Assembly (NCBI RefSeq): GCF_040730185.1
Contig: NZ_CP160402.1
Span: 124,001 to 188,000, forward strand
DNA length: 64,000 bases
Direction of reading: 5' to 3'
From: Streptomyces sp. Je 1-332
Lineage (GTDB): Bacteria; Actinomycetota; Actinomycetes; Streptomycetales; Streptomycetaceae
Position 1 is the first letter of the stretch. Every line of letters starts with the position of its first letter. Positions 34,930-43,455 of the stretch are shown piece after piece. The notes under the pieces were generated by a model. It worked only from the letters and a program-made list of their open reading frames with translations, had not been told where the DNA came from and did no database searches. The position numbers and the translations under genes were made by a program.

Positions 34930-35769
34930 ATGACCGACAACAGCTTCCGCAGCCTCTTCGACGGAGAAACCCTCGACGGCTGGTACGCGGTGCCGCGCAG
35001 TTACGGCACACAGTGGCCTGGCGGCCCGCACGTTCTGGACGACGACAACTTCCCGCCCGACTACCAGGTGCACGCCGACGCCCACCCCGCCAAGTGGAGC
35101 GTCGAGAAAGGAGAGTTGGTGGGCAGGCAGGACCCGCCCGGCAGCGGTTACGGCGGTTACCTGGTCAGCGAGGAGTCCTTCGGCGACTTCGAGCTGGTCC
35201 TGGAGGCCAAGCCGGACTGGCCCGCCGACAGCGGCATCCTGATACGCCGCCGACCGCACTCCTGGGAGGGCCTGCAGGTCCTCCTCGACCACCGCGCGTC
35301 CGGCTCGATCGGCGGCTACTACGGCAACGGCATCGGCGCCTTCCACGCCGTCCCGTTCGCCCTGAACGCCCAACCCGGCCCGCAGTGCAACCCTGTGGGC
35401 CTGCGCGAGGACGACCCTGCCACCAGTCTCGAGCCGTTCACGCCGGACAAGCGCGCCATGCTGACCCGGGCCTGTGATGTCGGTGATTTCCTCGCCGCCT
35501 GGCGCTGGAACGACTGGAACGAGTTCCGTATCCGTTGTGTCGGCGGCATGCCGCTCGTCACCACCTGGATCAACGGACTCCTGGTCGCCGAGATCGATCT
35601 CGAAACCCTTGAGGCTCCGCACTACGACGCCGAGACCGTGCGGGCGCTCCTCGGCTCACGGGGACACATCGCGCTCGAGGTACACGACACCGACAAGCGG
35701 ATGGGCCCGGCCCGGTGGGGCGCCGACTCCGCCTGCCGCTGGCGAAATCTACGTATCAAGCAGCTGTGA
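34930..35769 (+). CDS. DUF1080 (3-keto-disaccharide hydrolase family) protein
   Basis: A 279-residue concanavalin-like beta-sandwich of the DUF1080 family, members of which hydrate or hydrolyse 3-keto-glycosides. FRSLFDGETLDGWYAV is the hallmark N-terminus; KWSVEKGELVGRQD, GDFELVLEAKP, SGILIRRR and WNEFRIRCVGG follow, ending in RWRNLRIKQL. There is no export signal, unlike many Bacteroidetes relatives, so it should act after substrate import. The MFS gene follows 11 bp later, forming an operon. Confidence 0.88.
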   Translation: MTDNSFRSLFDGETLDGWYAVPRSYGTQWPGGPHVLDDDNFPPDYQVHADAHPAKWSVEKGELVGRQDPPGSGYGGYLVSEESFGDFELVLEAKPDWPADSGILIRRRPHSWEGLQVLLDHRASGSIGGYYGNGIGAFHAVPFALNAQPGPQCNPVGLREDDPATSLEPFTPDKRAMLTRACDVGDFLAAWRWNDWNEFRIRCVGGMPLVTTWINGLLVAEIDLETLEAPHYDAETVRALLGSRGHIALEVHDTDKRMGPARWGADSACRWRNLRIKQL

Positions 35770-35780
35770 GAGGGCCATCG

Positions 35781-37091
35781 ATGAACAACTCCACTGGTCT
35801 GTACGCCCGGCTCGGCTCGATGATGGTCCTCGAGTTCCTGGTGTTCGGTTCCTGGTTCCCGACGATCGGCCTCGTGCTCAGCAAGAACGGCCTTGGCAAC
35901 CTCATCGGCCTCGTCTTCGTCTGCTCCTCCGTCGCCGCCGTCATCTCCCCGATGTTCGTCGGCGCGCTGGCAGATCGCTTCTTCGAGGCTCAGAAGGTGT
36001 TCGGTGTCCTGCACCTGGCGGGCGCCGCCGTCCTGCTCTTCATCCCCAGCGCGGTGAAGTCGGGGAACGACACTCTCTTCCTCGTTCTCATCTTCGTCTT
36101 CACCGTCTTCTTCCAGCCGACCCAGGCCATGCCGAACAACATCGCGTTCGTGCACCTGAAGGACCGGCATGACATTTTTCCCTACATCCGCTCGCTGGGT
36201 ACCGCCTCGTGGATCGTCGCGGGCCTGATCGTCGGTCAGGCCGGTCTGTCGGCGAGCTCCGTCATCTTCTATCTCACCGCGGGCTGGGCCGTCGTGCTCG
36301 GCCTGTACTCCTTCACCCTGCCCTCCACCCCTCCGCAGCAACGGGACGTGCGCTTCCGGCTCGGAGATGTCATCGGCAGTGGCGCGTTCGTACTGTTCCG
36401 TCAGCGCAGGTTCGTGGCGCTGATGGCGTGCATGCTGTTGATCTCCGTCCCGATCTCGATCTACAACGCCTACGGTTCCACCCATCTGTCCGCGGCGGGC
36501 ATCACGGATGTCGCTTCCGTCATGTCCATCGGCCAGGCCTGTGAGCTGGCATTCATCCTGCTGCTGCCGGCCCTGCTGCGCACCGTCGGCTATCGGGGCG
36601 TGCTGACGATCGGCTTGATCTGCTGGGTCGTCCGCTGCGTCCTCTTCCTGGTCATGAACAACGGACAGGTCTGGCTGGCCTACGTGGTCGTCGGCATGCA
36701 CGGCGCGTGCAACGACTTCTTCATGATCACGGCATGTATCTACGTGGACCGGATGGTGGCACCGGCGTTGAAGGCGCAGGCGCAGGCCCTGGTCTTCTTC
36801 GTGAGCATCGGTGTCGGGCAGGGCCTGGGCGCGCTGATCGCCGGATTCATCTACAGCGGCACGGTCGGCCATCACCCCACCTCCGAGCTCAGTCACTGGA
36901 ACGGGCTGTGGGGCATCGCGACAGCCGTAGCGGTCCTGACGTTCCTGGTCTTCGCGTGCCTTTTCCGCAAGCAGCAAAACGGGGTCGAGTCACCGGTCGA
37001 ACCAGCCCCACAGCCCCCGCGGCCGACGGAGCATCCTCCCGCCGGACAACCCGACCCCGTACGTCAGACCGTCAAGGAGACATCACCATGA
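35781..37091 (+). CDS. MFS transporter, nucleoside/sugar symporter type
   Basis: A 436-residue twelve-helix permease resembling the NupG-type nucleoside:H+ symporter branch of the MFS, with EFLVFGSWFPTIGLVLSKNG at helix 1 and FFQPTQAMPNNIAFVHL. Start ATG 35781 has GAGAGGG upstream. In sugar islands with DUF1080 and Gfo/Idh genes this branch probably imports a glycoside. A Pro-rich cytoplasmic tail ends the protein; its stop overlaps the next start (ATGA). Confidence 0.88.
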   Translation: MNNSTGLYARLGSMMVLEFLVFGSWFPTIGLVLSKNGLGNLIGLVFVCSSVAAVISPMFVGALADRFFEAQKVFGVLHLAGAAVLLFIPSAVKSGNDTLFLVLIFVFTVFFQPTQAMPNNIAFVHLKDRHDIFPYIRSLGTASWIVAGLIVGQAGLSASSVIFYLTAGWAVVLGLYSFTLPSTPPQQRDVRFRLGDVIGSGAFVLFRQRRFVALMACMLLISVPISIYNAYGSTHLSAAGITDVASVMSIGQACELAFILLLPALLRTVGYRGVLTIGLICWVVRCVLFLVMNNGQVWLAYVVVGMHGACNDFFMITACIYVDRMVAPALKAQAQALVFFVSIGVGQGLGALIAGFIYSGTVGHHPTSELSHWNGLWGIATAVAVLTFLVFACLFRKQQNGVESPVEPAPQPPRPTEHPPAGQPDPVRQTVKETSP

Positions 37092-37546
37092 AGAGTCCTC
37101 TGCCGCTCGCCGGTTTCATCCAGATCGCTCTGGTCGTCGATGACATGGACCGCGCCCTCGATGCGTGGTGCGACCTGCTCGACATCGCGCGCCCCAGCAT
37201 CCGCGTCACGGAGCCTGAGCCGAACCCCCACGAGACCTACCGCGGGCAAACGGCCTGCTACGGGCTGAAGTTCGCGGTGATCGAATGCAGGGACCGCGGT
37301 TTCGTCATCGAGCTGCACGAGCCGGACGAGAACCCCTCCACCTTCAGGGAATTCCTCGACACACACGGAAACGGCGTCCACCACATCGGTTTCCAGGTCG
37401 GTGAGGCACGTGACACGGTGGTCGGCGACCTTGAGCATCTCGGCTATGCGCTGCGCAACATGGGCACCTACCCCGGCGGTAGTTGGACCGTCCTGGACGG
37501 CGAGGCGACCCTCGGGGTGAATCTCAACATCAAGCCGTGCCCGTGA
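37088..37546 (+). CDS. VOC-family (glyoxalase-like) protein
   Basis: A 152-residue vicinal-oxygen-chelate protein with paired beta-alpha modules: FIQIALVVDDMDRALDAWCD, FVIELHEPDENPSTF, and GNGVHHIGFQVGEARDTV, giving His/Glu metal ligands. The family includes methylmalonyl-CoA-like epimerases and lyases. The ATGA overlap with the MFS gene couples the two. Epimerase or lyase action on the imported sugar is an inference. Confidence 0.85.
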   Translation: MKSPLPLAGFIQIALVVDDMDRALDAWCDLLDIARPSIRVTEPEPNPHETYRGQTACYGLKFAVIECRDRGFVIELHEPDENPSTFREFLDTHGNGVHHIGFQVGEARDTVVGDLEHLGYALRNMGTYPGGSWTVLDGEATLGVNLNIKPCP

Positions 37547-37634
37547 GCGTCCGTCCACATGACCGTCGTCCCCCACACATGCGCATGACTGCCATTCCCC
37601 TCCCGCATGAGCCCTGACGTCGGCCCTTCCCCTG

Positions 37635-37652
37635 TGTTGACTCGGGTCAACA
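37635..37652. promoter_or_regulatory. Inverted repeat upstream of SDR gene
   Basis: TGTTGAC-TCGG-GTCAACA, perfect 7-bp arms, 30 bases before the SDR start and overlapping a TTGACT that could be a -35 hexamer. It looks like a repressor operator, regulator unknown. Confidence 0.55.
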
Positions 37653-37681
37653 GAACCGTGTTCACAGCGTAAGGGGCGTTT

Positions 37682-38410
37682 ATGGACGAGCAGCAGGTGT
37701 CGGTGCGCGGCGGACAGACGGTGGTGGTGACGGGTGGAACCAGCGGGATCGGGGCGGCGATCGCCCGACGGTTCGCGGCCGAGGGGGCTCGCGTGATCGT
37801 CGCAGGTCTCGACGCGGACCAAGCGACGAGCCCGCTGCCCGAAGGCGTGCGCGCGGTGGAGCTCGATGTCACGCGGGTGGACGAAGTGCGGGATCTCTTC
37901 TCGGGTTTCGACGCCTTGGACGTTCTCGTCAACGCCGCGGGGGTGATCGCACGGGACCGCGAATTCGACCCTGAGGTCTTCGCGCACGTCGTCGGGGTGA
38001 ACCTCACCGGCACCATGCAGTCCTGTGTGGCCGCGCGCAGGGCGCTGGTCCGATCACGCGGTTGCATCGTCAACATCACCTCGATGTTGAGCTTCTTCGG
38101 TGGCCCCAAAGTGCCGGCGTACAGCGCCAGCAAGGGAGGGGTAACGCAGCTCACCAAAGCTCTCGCGGTGGCCTGGGCCGACGATGGCGTACGGGTCAAC
38201 GCCGTGGCGCCTGGCTGGATCCGTACCGGGCTGACCAGTGAACTGCAGGAGAGCTCCGACGCCAGTCGGCGCATCCTCTCGCGGACACCCCTGAAGCGCT
38301 GGGGCCGGCCCGACGACGTGGCAGGGGCGGTCTCCTTCCTCGCCGGGCCGGACGCCGGCTTCATCACCGGTGCGGTACTGGCGATAGACGGCGGCTATCT
38401 GGCCGCCTGA
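37682..38410 (+). CDS. SDR-family oxidoreductase
   Basis: Classical short-chain dehydrogenase of 242 residues: cofactor loop TGGTSGIGAAIARRF, VNAAGV, catalytic Ser in IVNITSMLSFFGG, and YSASKGG for Tyr-Lys; C-terminal GAVLAIDGGYLAA. Similar enzymes oxidise or reduce sugar acids and keto-sugars (gluconate 5-dehydrogenase-like). It is followed 49 bp later by a cupin gene and lies in the same direction as the DUF1080 operon. Confidence 0.92.
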   Translation: MDEQQVSVRGGQTVVVTGGTSGIGAAIARRFAAEGARVIVAGLDADQATSPLPEGVRAVELDVTRVDEVRDLFSGFDALDVLVNAAGVIARDREFDPEVFAHVVGVNLTGTMQSCVAARRALVRSRGCIVNITSMLSFFGGPKVPAYSASKGGVTQLTKALAVAWADDGVRVNAVAPGWIRTGLTSELQESSDASRRILSRTPLKRWGRPDDVAGAVSFLAGPDAGFITGAVLAIDGGYLAA

Positions 38411-38459
38411 CCCCACAGACCTCCTCGCTCCTACGCACGATGGAAAGGACCCGCTACTC

Positions 38460-38978
38460 ATGCGCCCTGTTGAATCCTCCGCGCCCGTGGGGCCGGCCAT
38501 TGCCCTCTCCTCGCTCGTCCCGCCGGAGATCGCGGTGGCGGCGGAGCCCGACGACGAGCGGGTCTGGGTCCCCCAGGCCCCCCATGTGTGGTTCCGGCCG
38601 CTGATGTTCAACACCGTGACCGGCCAGTGGTGCAACCTGCTGAAGGTGACCGCTTCGGGCGTCGTCTCCCGCCACCGTCACCCCGGCGTCGTCTTCGGCT
38701 ACGTGATCAAGGGGACCTGGCACTACCACGAGCACGACTGGGTCGCCGAGGCCGGGCACTTCGTGTACGAGCCACCAGGTGAGATCCACACTCTTGCGGT
38801 TCCCGAGAACTGCACGGAGATGATCACCTTCTTCAACATCACGGGTGCCATGGCCTACGTCGACGACAACGGCGTACAGATCGGTTACGAAGACACCTTC
38901 ACCAAGATCGACATGTGCCGGGCGCACTACGAGAAGGTCGGCCTGGGAGCCGACTACGTGAACCAGTTCGTGCGCTGA
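38460..38978 (+). CDS. Cupin-domain dioxygenase-like protein
   Basis: A 172-residue cupin, similar to the 2,4'-dihydroxyacetophenone dioxygenase/ChrR-type group. The metal motif reads SRHRHPGVVFGYVIKG, then WHYHEHDWVAEAGHFVYEPP and GEIHTL, giving His 72, 74, 88-92 and 110. GGAAAGGA lies upstream. It ends the operon at a strong hairpin. In this context it may be a sugar-acid isomerase or a C-C cleaving dioxygenase; the sequence does not decide. Confidence 0.8.
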   Translation: MRPVESSAPVGPAIALSSLVPPEIAVAAEPDDERVWVPQAPHVWFRPLMFNTVTGQWCNLLKVTASGVVSRHRHPGVVFGYVIKGTWHYHEHDWVAEAGHFVYEPPGEIHTLAVPENCTEMITFFNITGAMAYVDDNGVQIGYEDTFTKIDMCRAHYEKVGLGADYVNQFVR

Positions 38979-38991
38979 GCGACATATCCGC

Positions 38992-39034
38992 GGCGCCCCG
39001 CCCCCTGCTGCCTCGCAGCCTCGGGCGGGGCGCC
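38992..39034. terminator. Terminator hairpin
   Basis: Perfect 12-nt arms (38992-39003, 39023-39034) with an internal smaller stem, 13 bp past the cupin stop. It separates the sugar operon from the LysR gene. Confidence 0.8.
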
Positions 39035-39079
39035 ACGCAGTCGGCTTCCCCCAAGGGCTCAGGTGATCGGAGAACGCCC

Positions 39080-40168
39080 ATGGACCTCAGTGATGTCCAC
39101 CAGTACCGCCTCGACTGGATCTCCAGCTTTGTCTCGGTGGCGCGCCACGGCGGTTTCTCCGCAGCCGCGAAGTCGCTCTACCGCTCCCAGCCTCGCGTCA
39201 GCAGCCATGTCGCCGCGCTGGAAAGGAGCGTGGGCCGGCGTCTGATCGACCGGTCGGTACAGCCGGCGGTCCTCACCCCCGAAGGCCGCGGGCTGCTGCC
39301 GCACGCCGAGGAGATCCTGCGACAGCTCGCGTTACTGGCCGAGACTGCTCAAGGCACCGTGCGCGGCACCGTACGCATCGGCTGCTATCCCAGCGTTGCC
39401 GCGTATCTGTATCCGCTCGCGGTAAGGGCACTGCGGGCGGCACACCCGGAGATTCGGCTGGTCCTGCACGAGGGCCCCAGCATGCAGCTCGGCTCACGAC
39501 TCCTGGGCGGGGAGGTGGATGTGGCCATCCGCCCGCTCCATCCGCTCCTGGACTCCGACCGCGTGGCCGGTCAAGTCCTGTGGCGTGAACCGTTGGTGGC
39601 CGTCTTTCGCACCGATCACCCGCTTGCCGGGGCCTCCTGCGTACGGCTGGCACAGACGGCCGCGCTGCCGGTGATCAGCATGGGCGAGGCGGGCCAGGAG
39701 CACAGTCATCAGTACGACACCAACCTCGCGTTCGCCGCCTCCGGGCTACGGCCGGTGATCAGCGAGCGAACCAGTCAACCGCAGACACTCGTCTCGCTGG
39801 TCCGCCACGGCATGGGCGTCGGTGTGACCAACGCCCTCGCCATGACGACGGCCGACACGACGGGAGTGGCTCTGGTCCCCATCGCTGACTCCGGCTGCGA
39901 GCGCGTCGTTGCGGCGTGGTGGCGCCGCGGTGAGAGCGTCTCCCCCTCGGTCGAGACGGTACGGGACTACCTGAGCCGCCTCGCTCCACCGCGCTGGCCG
40001 TGGAGCGAGGCGCCCTACCGAGGCCAGGACCACCCCGCCACCTCCGCGTCCCTCCCTGGGGCCGGGGCCCATGAGCGGACGAGGGAAGGTGCGGCCCCGT
40101 CCGTAGAGCCGTTCACGACGCCCGGCTTCACACAGCCGTCGACCGTGCCTGCTCGACGGCCGACCTGA
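39080..40168 (+). CDS. LysR-family regulator
   Basis: A 362-residue LysR protein from ATG 39080 (GGAGAA upstream). HTH: RHGGFSAAAKSLYRSQPRVS; effector domain with TVRIGCYPSVAAYLYPLAVR. It shares with the LysR at 43456 the unusual SQPQTLVSLVRHGMGVGVTN segment, so the two are paralogues. A Pro/Ala-rich 45-residue tail overlaps the 3' end of the converging kinase gene by 41 bp. It probably controls the MFS/RraA/kinase operon. Confidence 0.9.
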   Translation: MDLSDVHQYRLDWISSFVSVARHGGFSAAAKSLYRSQPRVSSHVAALERSVGRRLIDRSVQPAVLTPEGRGLLPHAEEILRQLALLAETAQGTVRGTVRIGCYPSVAAYLYPLAVRALRAAHPEIRLVLHEGPSMQLGSRLLGGEVDVAIRPLHPLLDSDRVAGQVLWREPLVAVFRTDHPLAGASCVRLAQTAALPVISMGEAGQEHSHQYDTNLAFAASGLRPVISERTSQPQTLVSLVRHGMGVGVTNALAMTTADTTGVALVPIADSGCERVVAAWWRRGESVSPSVETVRDYLSRLAPPRWPWSEAPYRGQDHPATSASLPGAGAHERTREGAAPSVEPFTTPGFTQPSTVPARRPT

Positions 40169-41108
40169 GCGGGATAGGGCCCACTGCACCGTGCCCGGTG
40201 GTGGTCAGGGCAGCGGCGACGACTGCGTACCGGGCGGCGTCCTGCACGCTGTCACCGGCCAGGAGCCGGGCGGCGAAGGCTCCGTCGAACGTGTCGCCGG
40301 CCCCCGTCGCGTCGAGCGCTCGCACCGGGTGGGCGGGAAGGTGGGTGAGACGACCGCCCTCCGAGAGCAGCACTCCGTCCTCCCCCATCTTCAACGCCAC
40401 CACGGCGGGCCCGCGCCGGGCGAAGAAGTCCGCCACGGCCTCGGGCTGCTCCTCCCCCGAGATGAGCCGGCCCTCCCCCAGATTGGGCAGGAAGACATCG
40501 GACAGTTCGGCGCTGCGCAAGATCGTGGCACGAGCGCGTTCCAACGGCCACAGAGCGGGCCGGTAGTTGGGATCGAAGGACACGAGGGTGCCCGCCTCGC
40601 GGGCGATCCGCATCGCGTGGAAGGCCGTGTCACAGGCTGAGGAGGAGACGGCCTGGGTGATGCCGCTGACGTGCAGCAGCCGGGCGCGGGTGACGGAAGT
40701 CCGCGTCACGTCCCCGGGGGTCAGGCGACTGGCGGCCGAACGCGCTCGACGGTAGGTGAAGCGATGGCCTTCCTCGGCGTCACGGGTGATGAAGTAGAGC
40801 CCCGTCTCTCCACCCGGTTCACGGATCACCCCGGTGGTGTCGATGCCCTCGCGTTTCCACATGTCCATCAGCAGTGTGCCGAACGCGTCGTCCCCGACTC
40901 TCGTCAGGTACGCCGTCGAAGCTCCGGAACGGCTGGCCGCGACCGCCATGTTGGACGTGTCGCCGCCGTATCCGAGGGCGAAGCCGACGGCGCCCTCCAG
41001 AGCGCCGTCGGACTCCGCGCTGAGCTCGGCCAACGGCTCGCCGAGAGCCACGACGTCAAGGTCGGTCCCGCGTTCGGGAAAGGTGGGCAGGGCGGTGGTG
41101 GCAGCCAT
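40128..41108 (-). CDS. PfkB-family sugar kinase
   Basis: A 326-residue ribokinase-type kinase: GFALGYGGDTSNMAVAASRS near the N-terminus and the catalytic DATGAGDTFDGAFAARL near residue 270. ALGEPLAEL and YFITRDAEEGHRFTYRRA are typical of the 2-keto-3-deoxygluconate kinase group. Only 3 bp separate it from the upstream RraA gene, so they share a transcript with the MFS gene. Phosphorylation of the 2-keto sugar acid made upstream is the likely role. Confidence 0.9.
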   Translation of the reverse strand: MAATTALPTFPERGTDLDVVALGEPLAELSAESDGALEGAVGFALGYGGDTSNMAVAASRSGASTAYLTRVGDDAFGTLLMDMWKREGIDTTGVIREPGGETGLYFITRDAEEGHRFTYRRARSAASRLTPGDVTRTSVTRARLLHVSGITQAVSSSACDTAFHAMRIAREAGTLVSFDPNYRPALWPLERARATILRSAELSDVFLPNLGEGRLISGEEQPEAVADFFARRGPAVVALKMGEDGVLLSEGGRLTHLPAHPVRALDATGAGDTFDGAFAARLLAGDSVQDAARYAVVAAALTTTGHGAVGPIPLRSAVEQARSTAV

Positions 41109-41111
41109 GTC

Positions 41112-41801
41112 TCAGATCCTGTTGTAGCGGGAAAGGCCCTCGCGCAGGGATCCGGAGCCGAGGATGAGACGTGTCTGTTCCTTCTCGCGCTCCTCGATCT
41201 CCTGTGCCGTGTCCAGGACGGGGACGACCAGGTGGGCTGGGATCCGCACCACGCCGTCGCGGTCGGCGACGATGAGATCGCCGGGACGGATGTCGACATC
41301 GCCCACGACCACCGGCTCGTTGAGGGCGACCGTGCGGATCCGGCCGAGCGTAGTGGCGGGGACGGTGGAGCGTGCGTAGACGGCGAAGGAGGGGAAGTCC
41401 CGGTTGATTTCGGTGACATCGCGGACCCCTCCGTCCAGCACGCAGCCGGCCAGGTGGCGAGCCACCGCGCCGGCGGTCATCAGTCCTCCCCACACCGCGA
41501 TGTCGGCGCCTCCCGCATCTATGCAGACGATGCTGCCCGCAGGGGACTCGTCGATCGCGTCCAGGGCGTGGGTGGGCGGCCCGGCCTCCGCGGCCGGTAT
41601 CTCGCGGACGGTGACGGCCGGACCGACCAGCGTGCCTTCGCCCGGGGCGATCTGATGGATGACGCCCGCCAGGTATCCGCGCTGCCCGTGCTGTTCCACG
41701 GCGTCGGCCAGCGAGGCGGTGGTGATGGCACGGAAGGTCTTGAGTGTTTCCTCTGTGTAGGGGTTCGGGTCGTGCGCCGGTGATGTGTTGTTCTCAGACA
41801 T
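41112..41801 (-). CDS. RraA-family aldolase/decarboxylase
   Basis: A 229-residue cytoplasmic member of the RraA / 4-hydroxy-4-methyl-2-oxoglutarate aldolase family (retro-aldol or oxaloacetate decarboxylase chemistry). Key parts: TTASLADAVEQHGQRGYLAG, VGPAVTVREIP, VCIDAGGADIAVWGGLM and the active-site LDGGVRDVTEI (Arg-Asp pair). GAAGGA upstream of ATG 41801. Between an MFS gene and a KDG-type kinase it fits a sugar-acid catabolic aldolase rather than an RNase regulator. Confidence 0.88.
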   Translation of the reverse strand: MSENNTSPAHDPNPYTEETLKTFRAITTASLADAVEQHGQRGYLAGVIHQIAPGEGTLVGPAVTVREIPAAEAGPPTHALDAIDESPAGSIVCIDAGGADIAVWGGLMTAGAVARHLAGCVLDGGVRDVTEINRDFPSFAVYARSTVPATTLGRIRTVALNEPVVVGDVDIRPGDLIVADRDGVVRIPAHLVVPVLDTAQEIEEREKEQTRLILGSGSLREGLSRYNRI

Positions 41802-41863
41802 GTGTGTTCTTCCTTCGGTGCTGGTGGGGCGGGCGGTCAGCGCCTCGACGGCGCGTTGCGTTG

Positions 41864-43204
41864 TCAGGCGGAGGTGGCCGAAGCCTGTGGGGAGGCGCCT
41901 CGTCGGTTCTCCTTGTCCCGGCCCAGCGCCCCGAATGACGTGATGACGAAGCCGTAGACGAGAGCACCGAGAAGCGCCATGCCGCCCGCGACGGCGAGCG
42001 GCACGAAGTACGAGCCGCCGGTGGCATCCAGGAGCAGGCCCACGACGAGCGGGCTGACGAAGCCCGCCACGTTCGATGCCAGGCCTTGAATGCCCGCGAT
42101 GGAGCCGACGTTCGCCGGGCTCGGCGCGATGTCGACCGGCAGGGCCCACAGACTGGACGCTGCGAAGCAGAGCGCACTCTGCGACAGGGCGAGCAGGGCC
42201 AGTGCCACGTAGGCGTTCTCCACCACACCGGCGAGCACGATCACCGACGACAGGATGAGACCGCTGATGAGCGGGACCTTGCGCGCGTAGGTCACCGACC
42301 TACCCCGGCTCACGAGCTTCATCTGCAGCCAACCGCCGTACCACTGGGCCGGCATGGCGAGCAGCGCGGGGATCATGCCCAGGAAGCCGAGCTTGAGCAG
42401 GTCGAAGCCGCGCTCGTTCACCAAGTAGGACGGGAACCAGGTGACGAAGAAGTAGAGGACGAAGGAGAGGCAGAAGAAGCCGATCAGCATGCCCCAGACG
42501 GTGCGGTACCGGAAGAGTTCCTTCCAGGGCATCGACACCTGAGAGCCGTCGTTGCGCTGGGCGCCGCCTGCCGCGATGTAGCCGCGCTCGGCGTCAGTGA
42601 GTTTCGGGTGGGTGTCCGGGTCGCGGTAGAACTTCAGCCAGAAGAGGGCGTAAAGGAGACCCGCCAGACCAGCGGCGACGAAGGAGCCGCGCCAGCCGAG
42701 CAGTGCGATGACGGCAGTGGTGATCGGCAGAGCGAAGGCTGTTCCGGCCCGGCCGCCGCTGTCGAAGATGGAGGCCGCCATCGCTCGCTCGCGGACCGGG
42801 AACCAGCGTCCCACCACCTGTGAACTCGACGGGTAGGCCGGTGACTCGACGGCGCCGAGCAACAGTCGCATCAGCAGCAGGGCCAGGAAGCCGCCGGCCG
42901 CGCCCACGAACATGGTGACCAGCGACCACGCTATGAGCGCGAAAGCCATCATGCGCCGGGGCCCGAAGCGGTCGACGAGCCAGCCGGCGCCCGGCAGGAA
43001 CGCGGCGTACGTCCAGAAGAACGCTCCGAGCAGCAGGCCGGTGACGCTACTCGACAGATGCAGGTCGTCCGCCATGTAAGGGAGCGCCACACCGAAGTTC
43101 GCACGGTCCACGTAGTTGATCGTGATGGCACCGAACGACAGCCAGATCATCGTCCATCGGACGCGGCCTGCCACCGGTGGTGACGATGGTGATTCTGCGG
43201 TCAT
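41864..43204 (-). CDS. MFS transporter, sugar-acid (ACS) type
   Basis: A 446-residue anion:cation symporter-type MFS permease (galactonate/glucarate branch). INYVDRANFGVALPYMADDL is the family signature; RMLLMRLLLGAVESPAYPSS-like and GWRGSFVAAGLAGLLYALFW follow. ATG 43204 has AGGAG five bases upstream. It heads the operon MFS-RraA-PfkB and is divergent from a LysR gene. Confidence 0.9.
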   Translation of the reverse strand: MTAESPSSPPVAGRVRWTMIWLSFGAITINYVDRANFGVALPYMADDLHLSSSVTGLLLGAFFWTYAAFLPGAGWLVDRFGPRRMMAFALIAWSLVTMFVGAAGGFLALLLMRLLLGAVESPAYPSSSQVVGRWFPVRERAMAASIFDSGGRAGTAFALPITTAVIALLGWRGSFVAAGLAGLLYALFWLKFYRDPDTHPKLTDAERGYIAAGGAQRNDGSQVSMPWKELFRYRTVWGMLIGFFCLSFVLYFFVTWFPSYLVNERGFDLLKLGFLGMIPALLAMPAQWYGGWLQMKLVSRGRSVTYARKVPLISGLILSSVIVLAGVVENAYVALALLALSQSALCFAASSLWALPVDIAPSPANVGSIAGIQGLASNVAGFVSPLVVGLLLDATGGSYFVPLAVAGGMALLGALVYGFVITSFGALGRDKENRRGASPQASATSA

Positions 43205-43363
43205 CAATGCTCCTGCGTACGGGGCGGCCCCCGAACTCACACGGATACGCAGGGGGCCGGCCATGGGGACAGAAGGGATGAGAATGCCGAAAGTTCGGCG
43301 CCCTGAGCGGGGGAATGTGAGGCGAGCGTAGACGAGCGGAACCGCACCGTTAAGAGGCCGCTG

Positions 43364-43379
43364 CGAATGCGGCTATTCG
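43364..43379. promoter_or_regulatory. Candidate LysR site, CGAAT-N6-ATTCG
   Basis: In the 250-bp divergent region between the MFS operon and the LysR gene. The same half-sites recur, in opposite arrangement, at 44458-44472, upstream of the exported RraA gene. Confidence 0.4.
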
Positions 43380-43455
43380 GAATATGGATCGACCCTCATC
43401 CGAAATTCCGCACGGGCCTTGTCAGCCGCGGGGCCCGGGTATAGATCAAGGAAGC

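Noticed and set aside
35622..36977. Minus-strand frame of 451 codons
   Set aside because: Antisense shadow of the MFS gene; charged composition without domain.
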